From a virus: DNA of 64,000 nucleotides. Each line of letters opens with the position of its first letter. Within the stretch, counting starts at the first letter, position 1. Below, piece by piece: positions 46,743 to 55,160 of the stretch. The notes below the pieces were generated by a model, which did not search any database, had not been told where the DNA came from, and was given only the letters and a program-made list of their open reading frames with translations. Where the stretch lies: IMG/VR virus record IMGVR_UViG_3300046007_003718, positions 46,396-110,395 of that record; one strand, given 5' to 3'. A program made the translations under genes and the position numbers.

Positions 46743-46785
46743 TTTAACTCCTTGTTATGAAGATCTACCCTTTATTATCAGGAAA

Positions 46786-48213
46786 CTACAACAATACAGG
46801 TTCTGTACCACCTACAGAAATGCTAATTATGTCTCCCGTCGCGGTTCCATGTACGGTTGAGTTATCATTAATATTCAATACGAGGGGGGCGGCTTTACCA
46901 ATACCTGTTTTTTCTTTAAATGTAATCAATTGGAGGCCATTCAGGGCTATAGCACTAGTCAATTCACTAACAAAGAATTGATCGTCATCCTCTTTAAGAA
47001 TAGAAGCACTTGTAATTTCAGAAATTAAGAATAGATGATCTAATCTTGCATAATCAGCATCATAATATGGTATTTCTGTCAATATTCCTCTTTGAAGACC
47101 AATGAGAGATATTCTATTATCCGATTCTGTTAGATTTGCAGAATCTTTACTAGTAGCGTTTGCATTTATCCTTACAAAATCTGAAAGAATTGACACATCA
47201 GAAGCGATTGCTCCAATAATTTTGTTTTCTATTAAATTAATTGAATCTAAACTATTCAAAGAGTTTTGAACAATTTCTGTTAAGTGGCCTGAATCGGCTA
47301 CCGACACTGTGATAGTAATACTCTCTCCAAGTTGAATGTTTTCTACTCCAATTGGACTTGCTTCTAGCGTGCGGTTATCTTCAAAACTTAAAGAATCTAA
47401 AGCGCTATGATCTGTTGCAAGATTAAATGCTTCTTGATAAATAAATTGATCAGTAGATGATGCTGAAATCCCAAGAGAAGAAAGTGTATCGGTAATAAAT
47501 AGACTATCTTCCGCAATCAACGCAAGAGATATAAATTCTGATATGTCACCAGAGTCAACAACTGGGATAGATATATCAGGAGTATCTTCTGAGAGGATGG
47601 GATCATCTAAAGATGAAAGTGTAGTTTGAATAAATTGATAATCAAACTCATCGTTCCAATGCATGTGATCAAGACCGGGGCCATCTGCTATTATGAATCC
47701 ACTAAATTCTATAAAAGTCTGATCAAGATCAATTGATTGTACAAAAGTAGAAATGCTTTGCACAAGATCAGTTGCTGCAACTTCATCAGATTGTCTAAGT
47801 GCTATTGAATTTACAAAATCAGAAAGTGTTAATGAGTCTTCAATAAATATCTCAATTGTAGCAACATCTGCAAAAGAACTTGAGTCTTCAGAGACAAGAG
47901 ATATACTTATTTTGTCTGTAAAGTGAATAGTTTCATCAGGTACGGTAATAATAAATGTACCTATGAAATCCTGTATTGTGGCAGAATCAACACTATCAAA
48001 AGTAATAGAAAGGACCGTATCTGATGCTAAAGCAGAATCAGATAGGTCTAAGTTTACATCAAGCGTTACTTTTTCTGCAAAAGAGGCGGAATCAAAGGGC
48101 GGCTCAATTATAAATGAAGCAATTGATTCTGAAAAAGTTACAGAATCTGAAGACTGAACACTCTTGTAAGGAATAGTAATTGCATCATCAATAAATGTAA
48201 AATTAGTTGACAT
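46786..48213 (-). CDS. Acidic Ser/Asp-repeat fibre-like protein, 475 aa
   Basis: The sequence is a chain of imperfect 25-35-residue units of the form 'DS.(x)F.E.I......D' (DSVTFSESIASF, DSASFAEKVTLD, DSATIQDFIGTF, DSSSFADVATIE, DSLTLSDFVNSI). Lys and Arg are very rare over the first 400 residues, and Cys is absent. Such repeats occur in phage fibre or decoration proteins. AGGTGATCTA precedes ATG. Last gene of the operon read through or past the terminator at 48242. Confidence 0.7.
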   Translation of the reverse strand: MSTNFTFIDDAITIPYKSVQSSDSVTFSESIASFIIEPPFDSASFAEKVTLDVNLDLSDSALASDTVLSITFDSVDSATIQDFIGTFIITVPDETIHFTDKISISLVSEDSSSFADVATIEIFIEDSLTLSDFVNSIALRQSDEVAATDLVQSISTFVQSIDLDQTFIEFSGFIIADGPGLDHMHWNDEFDYQFIQTTLSSLDDPILSEDTPDISIPVVDSGDISEFISLALIAEDSLFITDTLSSLGISASSTDQFIYQEAFNLATDHSALDSLSFEDNRTLEASPIGVENIQLGESITITVSVADSGHLTEIVQNSLNSLDSINLIENKIIGAIASDVSILSDFVRINANATSKDSANLTESDNRISLIGLQRGILTEIPYYDADYARLDHLFLISEITSASILKEDDDQFFVSELTSAIALNGLQLITFKEKTGIGKAAPLVLNINDNSTVHGTATGDIISISVGGTEPVLL

Positions 48214-48241
48214 TAGATCACCTATCTATTATGTGCCGTAT

Positions 48242-48267
48242 AAACACAGAAACCCGCCGAAGCGGGT
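48242..48267 (-). terminator. Intrinsic terminator after 48295-48867
   Basis: ACCCGC-TTCG-GCGGGT (48267-48252) followed by TTCTGTGTTT on the minus strand: a 6-bp stem with a UUCG tetraloop and a U-rich tail. Confidence 0.85.
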
Positions 48268-48294
48268 AACTGATTTGTTTTAGGCTAATTTGCA

Positions 48295-48867
48295 TTAGGC
48301 TAATGAAAGTGATACAGAAAAAGTCCACGTTGAAGCAGAAGTCTTTGATCCAAGATCTTCTTGCTTACGGTTAAGCATTCTTCCGCCAGATGAGCCATTA
48401 AATACACCCCACTCATACCAGTGAAAGTTGGCATCTGCGGTTCCGTATGTTGAACGGAAGGTAATTGTACCGGCTCCTGCACCAGTCCCGTCTGAGTGTT
48501 GTGGATAAGTTGAATCCATAGCCTTACGGATTTGGTTTGCAGTACCACCAGAAGCCTGCAAATCGTTTTGAGTTGCAGCAGCGGCAACAGTTCCATTGCC
48601 TACTCCAATGTGAGCGTTAGCATTGTTAAAGTAAGTAAGAGTTTGACCGCTTGATGCATTACCATTTCCGATAAGAGTTTCCCAAATACAAGAAGCCCCA
48701 CCATGCATGAGAAGGTTGCCCTCTTTTTCAAATACTTCATAAGGTTGGCTTAGATCTTCGCCATGATATTTTTCAACTCTCCAACGGGCTTTCCACTGGA
48801 TTGGTTGGTGAGTTTCATAATTAGCGCCAATTACGCTAGCCTCACCCATTCTTGCTGATTCTTTCAT
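48295..48867 (-). CDS. Beta-rich virion protein, 190 aa
   Basis: A pattern I know from phage structural proteins: 'N..NAHIGVGNG', 'RKAMDSTYPQ', 'FHWYEWGVFNG', 'GRMLNRKQEDLGSK' and a final strand SVSLSLA. Such proteins occur beside tail fibres; exact place in the virion unknown. Ends at the terminator at 48242-48267 and has a late-promoter candidate at 48911-48929. Confidence 0.65.
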   Translation of the reverse strand: MKESARMGEASVIGANYETHQPIQWKARWRVEKYHGEDLSQPYEVFEKEGNLLMHGGASCIWETLIGNGNASSGQTLTYFNNANAHIGVGNGTVAAAATQNDLQASGGTANQIRKAMDSTYPQHSDGTGAGAGTITFRSTYGTADANFHWYEWGVFNGSSGGRMLNRKQEDLGSKTSASTWTFSVSLSLA

Positions 48868-48910
48868 TTTAAGTATTTCCTTTCTTTTACGCGCATAAAA
48901 GATATTTTCT

Positions 48911-48929
48911 TCTTATATTAAAGCAAAGT
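48911..48929 (-). promoter_or_regulatory. Late-promoter candidate
   Basis: ACTTTGCTTTAATATAAGA differs in only two of 19 bases from the sequence at 59810-59828. It lies 44 bases before the gene at 48295-48867. No standard -35/-10 pair fits, so it may be a phage-specific late element. Confidence 0.45.
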
Positions 48930-48949
48930 GTGTGGTTAGAAAGAAGGAT

Positions 48950-50587
48950 TTAAGATATTTCTGCTGATGCTGTGTAAGAAAATCCATAAGTATACCCGCT
49001 ACTGGGTATTCCACTAGTATTTCCCACAGTATAAAAACCATCATGGGTAATGTTTCCAGCAGTCATTGCATACCCTGAATTTGTATTTGATACATAAACA
49101 CTTCCAGCACTACCACCAAGATATGTACTATTATATAAAACAATTACTGGATCTGTTCTCATTCTCGTTGGAAAAATTGCTCCAGTTCTGGCAACAGTGC
49201 CGTTACCAGAATTACCATCGGCATAGACCATAGAATCATTTCTCAAAAAATACCTTCTACATAAAGATAGTTCTTGTTTAAACGTTCTTTGTTGAAAAGG
49301 AGTTGCTGTTGGACCTAACTCTAATTGTACCCCGGATAATTGCCAAGTAGCCGCAGCGGTTGCCATAAGGTTTGTTGATCCAGACGGTTGATTATAATTA
49401 GCGCTTTCCCATGTGTTTATGTTTGAAGTTGTAAATGAAGATCCGTGGCCTAGTGACCAATTAATTATCAATCCACCTGTTGTCGTCTTTTCCCACGTTC
49501 CAGTATTGTCTGCTGTGAAAGTTATAATCTTTCTTTCCCAAGTATTTGCAGCATTAATTGTATAAGAAAAGGTATAGGATCTATTCAATGCGTCATTTTT
49601 AAATGAGCCACCAAATGTTCCTGTAACGCTGGATTTTACATAGAAAGATAAAGTTACAATTTTATTTGCTGAAGTTCCAAAGCCTAAATCTTGAACATCA
49701 TATCCTTCAATATTCTGCCTTAAAAGATAATAATCGCCTGATGCTAGCGAAGTGTCTTGAGTTGCAACTGTTATTTTGGCTGAGTTTGTAGATATTCCAG
49801 CAGGTCCATCGTTAGTCACACATTGAACATTAGCGTTACCACCGCCGTTTGCATAAAATCTAAATCTGTCGGCAACAAAAACATCTGTTTGAGAATTAGC
49901 CGCAGAATTTCTTCTTCTTTCATCAACAAGCATGGCTCCATTAATAATTTTATTTCTATCGTTCTCAAACCCAGAAATAGGTTCCCATCTATTAGCAGAA
50001 GCCCTCCATCTTAGATTCCACATTGTTCCACTAGTATCATCAATAAGATATCTTACTTCTTGACCATCTATGTTGCCTGTGCTTGGCAATGATGTTACTA
50101 ATGGGGTTGATGCTAATGGAACTATGAATTGAGAGGCTTGGATTATTTTAGATACGCGGAGGAAGGCGGGGGCATAGGCGGGGGAACCTGCCCCACCTGA
50201 ACCTGCGCGTATTTGCTGCGTTGATGAAAGCGACGATACTGCTTTTACCTGATAAGTATGCGAACCAGCAGACGGTGTAAGCCGGTATTGCAAGTGAACT
50301 GGAGCGGCGGTCAGGTCGGATTGCGCTAGGCTTTCTCCCCACGGACTCGCTTTTTGTGTTCCGTCTTCGAACAGGGAAATTGTCAAGTTGTCGCCGCCCA
50401 ACCAACATCGGCCTGACGGCGCAAAAAACTCAACAAGAATTGGAGAGCCGTCGCAAACAACCGTAAGCACGCTACTGACGTTAGTAACCGACGTTCCAAC
50501 GGTTACGCTGCTCGTAATCTGCGAGTACCCCAACTCCACCAATCCACCACTAGTAGTAACTACTGTATTTTCTGATAATGAAGTCAT
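48950..50587 (-). CDS. Tail fibre protein, GGLVELGY family copy 1, 545 aa
   Basis: Family N-terminus GGLVELGYSQITS, a beta domain ending LRVSKIIQASQFIV, then the shared module VTSLPSTGNIDGQEVRYLIDDTSGTMWNLRWRA (quoted in parts), followed by a C-terminal 330 residues with DRFRFYANGGGNANVQ, YYLLRQNIEGYDV, SFYVKSS and WQLSGVQLELG, a carbohydrate-binding-like module common in phage fibres. Longest of three tandem relatives. Part of the N-terminal domain (about 50150-50540) is much richer in G+C than its surroundings. Confidence 0.75.
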   Translation of the reverse strand: MTSLSENTVVTTSGGLVELGYSQITSSVTVGTSVTNVSSVLTVVCDGSPILVEFFAPSGRCWLGGDNLTISLFEDGTQKASPWGESLAQSDLTAAPVHLQYRLTPSAGSHTYQVKAVSSLSSTQQIRAGSGGAGSPAYAPAFLRVSKIIQASQFIVPLASTPLVTSLPSTGNIDGQEVRYLIDDTSGTMWNLRWRASANRWEPISGFENDRNKIINGAMLVDERRRNSAANSQTDVFVADRFRFYANGGGNANVQCVTNDGPAGISTNSAKITVATQDTSLASGDYYLLRQNIEGYDVQDLGFGTSANKIVTLSFYVKSSVTGTFGGSFKNDALNRSYTFSYTINAANTWERKIITFTADNTGTWEKTTTGGLIINWSLGHGSSFTTSNINTWESANYNQPSGSTNLMATAAATWQLSGVQLELGPTATPFQQRTFKQELSLCRRYFLRNDSMVYADGNSGNGTVARTGAIFPTRMRTDPVIVLYNSTYLGGSAGSVYVSNTNSGYAMTAGNITHDGFYTVGNTSGIPSSGYTYGFSYTASAEIS

Positions 50588-50589
50588 AT

Positions 50590-51582
50590 TTATGCGCTCA
50601 CTCTTATTGGGGTTATTACAAGATTTGCATTTCCAACTGTTGAGCCGCTCCCTTGAGCAACGTGGTAATCGGAAAGAGCAACAGTTGTGTTTGCAGCCAA
50701 CCCGCTAAGTACAATAGTTCTATTTCCATTTTCATATTGAGATGCGGCGTTTGACATTCTTGCCACATAATAATTAATATTTCTAGAAGTAGTTGTATTA
50801 ATACAAATAATTGCATCATTACCGGAAGTAGTTGTAAGCAAACACGCTCCATTTATTAAGTAATCTCCCGCAAGGGGAACGGCTTTTGTAAGAACATCAG
50901 AGTAAGAGCCAGCCGCGTGAGTTAATGTATATTGAGTTCCATTATCGTGTTGTGTTGATATTGGTGCCCCACCTATAAATTCCCACTTATTGGCAGAAGA
51001 AGATCCAGCCCTATATCTAAAATTCCATATGATGCCATTTGTATTATCGGCCAAGTATCTCACTTCTTGTCCATCTATTGCATCAGATGGAAGAGATGTT
51101 ACTAGGGGTGCATTTGGTGTTTGTACTATTAGTTGAGAGGCTTGGATAACTTTAGAAATGCGAAGAAAAGCGGGGGTCCAGTTGGCAGAGGCGCAAGTAA
51201 TAGTTGCATTAGCCCCAATCGAAACTGCTTTAATAGTTACTGTGTGAACGCCAGCCGAGGGCGCAATTCGCATATGAGCGCTGGCGGGATTGTTCCACGC
51301 GCTAGTAGGAGTCCAGTTCCAAATTCGTCCTTGTCCGACAGTAGGTGAGACTCCATCAACTTCAATTAAGAAATATATATCAGTTGAAGCCCCCGAATCA
51401 ATGCGGGGAACGTAAACATCAACAATGCAAGGGCTTCCATCGGAAACAAAGGAAAGTGGACCAAGGACTATTGCAGCAGCCGCGCCATTTGTGATTGTCT
51501 GGTTCGATATTTTTTCAACATAAGCCAACTCAACTAAACCACCCGGAGCATTAACAACATTAGTATCTGATATAGAAGTCAT
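50590..51582 (-). CDS. Tail fibre protein, GGLVELGY family copy 2, 330 aa
   Basis: Begins MTSISDTNVVNAPGGLVELAY and carries the same LRISKVIQASQLIV and LVTSLPSDAIDGQEVRYL segments as its two neighbours. The C-terminal 120 residues are unrelated to copies 1 and 3 (beta-rich, GAAQ-like, ending VITPIRVSA). The start overlaps the stop of copy 3 by ATGA. Confidence 0.75.
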   Translation of the reverse strand: MTSISDTNVVNAPGGLVELAYVEKISNQTITNGAAAAIVLGPLSFVSDGSPCIVDVYVPRIDSGASTDIYFLIEVDGVSPTVGQGRIWNWTPTSAWNNPASAHMRIAPSAGVHTVTIKAVSIGANATITCASANWTPAFLRISKVIQASQLIVQTPNAPLVTSLPSDAIDGQEVRYLADNTNGIIWNFRYRAGSSSANKWEFIGGAPISTQHDNGTQYTLTHAAGSYSDVLTKAVPLAGDYLINGACLLTTTSGNDAIICINTTTSRNINYYVARMSNAASQYENGNRTIVLSGLAANTTVALSDYHVAQGSGSTVGNANLVITPIRVSA

Positions 51583-52580
51583 GATGAAATCCTTACGATA
51601 TTAAATCTTTGAGCAAGAAAAGAAATTGTTAAATCTCTACTTGCCCCAGACCCGGTATTAATGCCCCACAAACAATATGATTGCCCTCCTGTTAATCTTA
51701 TTAAACCATCAACCGGAGTTCTCATATACGCCCACGAATTTACGGTTGGGCCAGAAATGGTCGTTCCATTATTATTACCCGATTCTGCAAAAGTTAATAT
51801 TCTTGCTCCAGAGCCGTTTGCATCCCATTGACATTGACCTGATATATGATACAGTCCTCCTAAATTAGAAGGGATTGTAATTGTACCATTAGATACTGTA
51901 AACCCAAAGTTGTTTGTCACAGTCGCGCTTGGAAAGGTTAATTTAGTCCAAGTTTCTAATGCAAAGCCAGTTTGAGCAGCGCCTGCAACAATTTCTACGC
52001 TGGGTTGTTCATTTATATTAACCCAAGATGCCCCATTATATTTTTTATTAAAATAAGAATTGTTAATCAAATGATGCACTTCTTGATTAACAACAGGATT
52101 AGAAGGCAAATCTGTAACAATTGGCGCATTAGATTGAGTTACTAACAATTGAGAGGCTTGGATGATCTTGGATACGCGGAGGACCGCATTACCGGTCAGG
52201 GATGTCTGGAGGGTTGATCCAGTCCATCTCCACCATCTAACCGAAATAGTGCGAGAGCCCGCAGCGGGGGTAATCCTTCGGCTTTGAGCGTACGCAAGGC
52301 GAAGAACCTGATTGTTTGTATTTGCCTCAAAGTTAGAGTTGTAAACACCATCAACCCACACACCGATCTGCACACCCTCACCTGTGGCGCAGGCAATACA
52401 GCACTCAAACTCAATAAGGATTGGGCTGCCGTCGCATATGACTGTGGTTGAGACAAGTTCAGTCGCGTTTGCCTGAGTTGTCTGAGAAACGGCGACGTTC
52501 GTGCGATCCGTGGACTGGTACCCCAACTCCACCAATCCACCGGGCGCATTAACTACTTCTGTATCTGATATAGAGGTCAT
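51579..52580 (-). CDS. Tail fibre protein, GGLVELGY family copy 3, 333 aa
   Basis: N-terminus MTSISDTEVVNAPGGLVELGY, nearly identical to copy 2, then LRVSKIIQASQLLV and IVTDLPSNPVVNQEVHHLINN with KKYNGASW, which links this family to the collar-type fibres. The C-terminal domain (GLYHISGQCQWDANGSGARI and onward) resembles C1q/TNF-like trimer folds seen in phage fibres. Starts at ATGA after the chaperone-like gene. Confidence 0.75.
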   Translation of the reverse strand: MTSISDTEVVNAPGGLVELGYQSTDRTNVAVSQTTQANATELVSTTVICDGSPILIEFECCIACATGEGVQIGVWVDGVYNSNFEANTNNQVLRLAYAQSRRITPAAGSRTISVRWWRWTGSTLQTSLTGNAVLRVSKIIQASQLLVTQSNAPIVTDLPSNPVVNQEVHHLINNSYFNKKYNGASWVNINEQPSVEIVAGAAQTGFALETWTKLTFPSATVTNNFGFTVSNGTITIPSNLGGLYHISGQCQWDANGSGARILTFAESGNNNGTTISGPTVNSWAYMRTPVDGLIRLTGGQSYCLWGINTGSGASRDLTISFLAQRFNIVRISS

Positions 52581-52882
52581 GGCTTAGGATACCTATCCTT
52601 AACTTCTTTGATTACTTTTTTCCATTTATCGTAACCTTCATGATATAAAATATCTAATTGATCTATAATAGATGGATATGCAATGGCTCGTTTTTGCTGA
52701 TATTGAGCATTTTCTTTTTCTTTTTTTAAACGTTCAATTTCTTCTTCAACCTCTTTTAAAGTTGGGATTTTGTCTGGGCCAAACCATTCCACAGTTTCAT
52801 ACTGGTTATCAAAAACAGCAAAAGCGTTGTTTGGTCGCAGAGAGGCGAGTGCTTCACTAATCCCAATTGATTTATCTATCAT
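52577..52882 (-). CDS. Tail-fibre chaperone-like protein, 101 aa
   Basis: The ATG at 52882 overlaps the upstream stop by ATGA. The end YPSIIDQLDILYHEGYDKW..VKDRYPKP is a signature of small proteins that accompany tail fibres in many phages (XkdW / fibre-assembly type). The middle is a charged helix (KEVEEEIERLKKEKENAQ). Likely helps fold or attach the neighbouring fibres. Confidence 0.75.
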   Translation of the reverse strand: MIDKSIGISEALASLRPNNAFAVFDNQYETVEWFGPDKIPTLKEVEEEIERLKKEKENAQYQQKRAIAYPSIIDQLDILYHEGYDKWKKVIKEVKDRYPKP

Positions 52883-54042
52883 CCCTTTATCTCCCAAACA
52901 GTGTAGTAAGAAGCCCAGTTTGCGCTTTGGTTTAGACGACCATTAGTAGTTGCAAGATAAACAGCAATCTGCGTTGTGATTGCGGTCGGGTTAGTTGTGT
53001 TTGCAGTAAATGAGATTGACTTGACAGTACGGCTGTAAAGGTCAGCGTTAGACCCCGTTGCAACGTAAACCTCATGCGTCTGCCCTTGTACCGTCACGAC
53101 GCTTCCGCCCCAAAGCCCACGGCAGGACATACCTGCATAGGTCTGACCGGGGTGGTAAGGGGCCATTGCCCACTCAAACTGAATTAAAATAGTTGAATTA
53201 GAAAATTGTGGAGTGAATGTATATGAAGAATTTGTTGCACTTACCCAACCTGCACCAGAGCCGTTTACGCTAGTCTCGTTTGTCCAGCCGTATCTTCCAA
53301 CTTGCACAACTGATCCTGCGGGTAAACTAGAAGTGTTGATTGAAAACTCATCCCAACTTGATCCATTATATCTTTTTTGAATATATTTACCTGAAATTAG
53401 ATGATAAACTTGTTCTCCAATTTGAGGATTAGAAGGAAGTTGAGTAACAACAGGAGGTTGATTTTGATAAAACCACCCGCCCCTCGGTAAATCAGCAACG
53501 GCCTTAATAATATAATTTGTTACCAAATAAGGGGGAGAATCCGTAGGAGATGTTGAAGAAGATGCTCCTTCTGGGTTAACTTTAATATTAATTCCAGTTG
53601 TTGCAGATCTTGTCGCGGTATATGATGTACCTGTATTAGCAAGAGCAGGATTTGATTGATTAGATCCCGCAACTCCCGCAACATTATAGTCGCCAGCGTG
53701 TTGGTGGCCGGGGTCGGAAAAGTATACCGTATGTTGGTGCTTGGGTCTACGATTAGCAAGAGAAGCGCCTTCATTATTTCCCAATGTAGCCACATCAGTA
53801 TGGGTGCCTTTTCCTACTGGAATGCGTCCTCTCATATCAGGAATATTAAATGTTGTTGACCCATCTCCTGACCCATATGTTGTGCTTAAAGCAGAAAACA
53901 ATTCAGGATATTGAATTCTAGATATAGCAGAGCCATCGCAGAACAACCAACCCGCAGGGGCATTTACTCCTGCAAAGGCTTCTATGACACCCACAGGAGT
54001 TGTTTGGACTACGTTGTTTGCTAATGCTGATAAATTACCCAT
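52879..54042 (-). CDS. Tail-collar fibre, copy 1, 387 aa
   Basis: Residues 17-70 are a phage tail collar domain (EAFAGVNAPAGWLFCDGSAI, YGSGDGSTTFNIPDMRGRIPVG), ending YLVTNYIIKAVADLPRGGW. The shared central module VVTQLPSNPQIGEQVYHLI..KRYNGSSW follows, then a variable C-terminal 150 residues. Collar domains form the base of short fibres that bind host receptors. About 52900-53180 (the C-terminal part) is richer in G+C than the rest. Confidence 0.85.
   Translation of the reverse strand: MGNLSALANNVVQTTPVGVIEAFAGVNAPAGWLFCDGSAISRIQYPELFSALSTTYGSGDGSTTFNIPDMRGRIPVGKGTHTDVATLGNNEGASLANRRPKHQHTVYFSDPGHQHAGDYNVAGVAGSNQSNPALANTGTSYTATRSATTGINIKVNPEGASSSTSPTDSPPYLVTNYIIKAVADLPRGGWFYQNQPPVVTQLPSNPQIGEQVYHLISGKYIQKRYNGSSWDEFSINTSSLPAGSVVQVGRYGWTNETSVNGSGAGWVSATNSSYTFTPQFSNSTILIQFEWAMAPYHPGQTYAGMSCRGLWGGSVVTVQGQTHEVYVATGSNADLYSRTVKSISFTANTTNPTAITTQIAVYLATTNGRLNQSANWASYYTVWEIKG
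52882..52882 (-). other. ATGA overlap of fibre and chaperone genes
   Basis: The stop of the collar fibre gene and the start of the chaperone-like gene share four bases (52882-52879), preceded by GGGAGATAAAGGG; this decides the start of the chaperone-like gene. Confidence 0.7.
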
Positions 54043-54044
54043 TA

Positions 54045-55160
54045 TTAAACCTCTGCATAAAAACTAACACCATCTAATCCAACCCAAGTGTTTCCAGTTC
54101 TATAGGCATAAACATTGCCACTAGTATCAACATCAATTCTTGAGACTGTCCAAGGTTCTCCGGAGGTTGCTGGAAAAAGTTTTCTTGCTGAAGGTCGAAA
54201 ACCTGTTGGTAAAACAAAAGCAATATCTGATGTTTTACTTGAACCACTTAACAGTCCTTTAAGCATAACAATTCCATCTGGAGTTTTTAAATAACCAGCA
54301 GTGTCAAAACCTGCTCCATGATTTGCCCAACCATTTATTAATGTGGGCGCAACCCATGAAGGTTTAGAAACCGCTCCAGTATTGTACCAAGTTCCAGCAC
54401 TATATCTTTTTGCTGTTTGGTAAGTTGTCCCGGCTACTGTTTCTTGCAAATATACTTCTTGACCCTCATATGGATTAGTTGGCAAGGAAGTAATAACTTC
54501 TGGTGTAGAACTATTATACCATCCACCCCGAGGAAGTTCACTAACTGCTTTAATAATATAGTTTAATATAATTGTTGGCTGAGTATTGTTGTGGGCATTA
54601 CCGCCACCAGTATTTTGATTAGTAGCAGTAACCCCCATAGCAGTAAGATTTTGACCTCCATAAACTCCTGCAAAAACTCCAGATGGAGAGAAAGTAAAGG
54701 TTGCGCCACCTGAAAGACCACCAAAATTTGCTCCCCAACTGTGTCCACCGGGGGATTCAACAGAGTGTGAGTGAGCATTTTGAGTGTGAGTGTGAGATGG
54801 CATTTCGTTAGAAGTTAAGGTATTACTTTGAGAACCCCCACTATTCCCCAATGCAGTTCCAGAAGCACCAAAAAAAGTAGAAGTAAGTCTATTGGTGGGA
54901 CCATTATTCATATTATTGACACCATCTCTACCAGCAATAGTGCGGCCTCTTAAGTCGGGCAATGTAAAAGTAGCAAACCCATCCCCCGAACCGTAGGTAG
55001 TTCCAATAACGTTAAAGAGTTCGGGATATAATGCTCTAGATATTTGAGAGCCGTCGCAAATAAGCCAACCGTTGGGCGCATTAGTTCCTGCAAAAGCCTC
55101 TACGACTCCTACTGGTTGTGGTTGAACTGCAATGTTTGCGACTTTAGATAATACGGCCAT
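54045..55160 (-). CDS. Tail-collar fibre, copy 2, 371 aa
   Basis: Collar domain at residues 15-75 (EAFAGTNAPNGWLICDGSQI, YGSGDGFATFTLPDLRGRTIAG), a His-rich section (MPSHTHTQNAHSHSVESPGG) that probably binds metal ions along the fibre axis as in T4-type short fibres, then YIIKAVSELPRGGW, the VITSLPTNPYEGQEVYL module and a C-terminal domain different from copies 1 and 3. Confidence 0.85.
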   Translation of the reverse strand: MAVLSKVANIAVQPQPVGVVEAFAGTNAPNGWLICDGSQISRALYPELFNVIGTTYGSGDGFATFTLPDLRGRTIAGRDGVNNMNNGPTNRLTSTFFGASGTALGNSGGSQSNTLTSNEMPSHTHTQNAHSHSVESPGGHSWGANFGGLSGGATFTFSPSGVFAGVYGGQNLTAMGVTATNQNTGGGNAHNNTQPTIILNYIIKAVSELPRGGWYNSSTPEVITSLPTNPYEGQEVYLQETVAGTTYQTAKRYSAGTWYNTGAVSKPSWVAPTLINGWANHGAGFDTAGYLKTPDGIVMLKGLLSGSSKTSDIAFVLPTGFRPSARKLFPATSGEPWTVSRIDVDTSGNVYAYRTGNTWVGLDGVSFYAEV

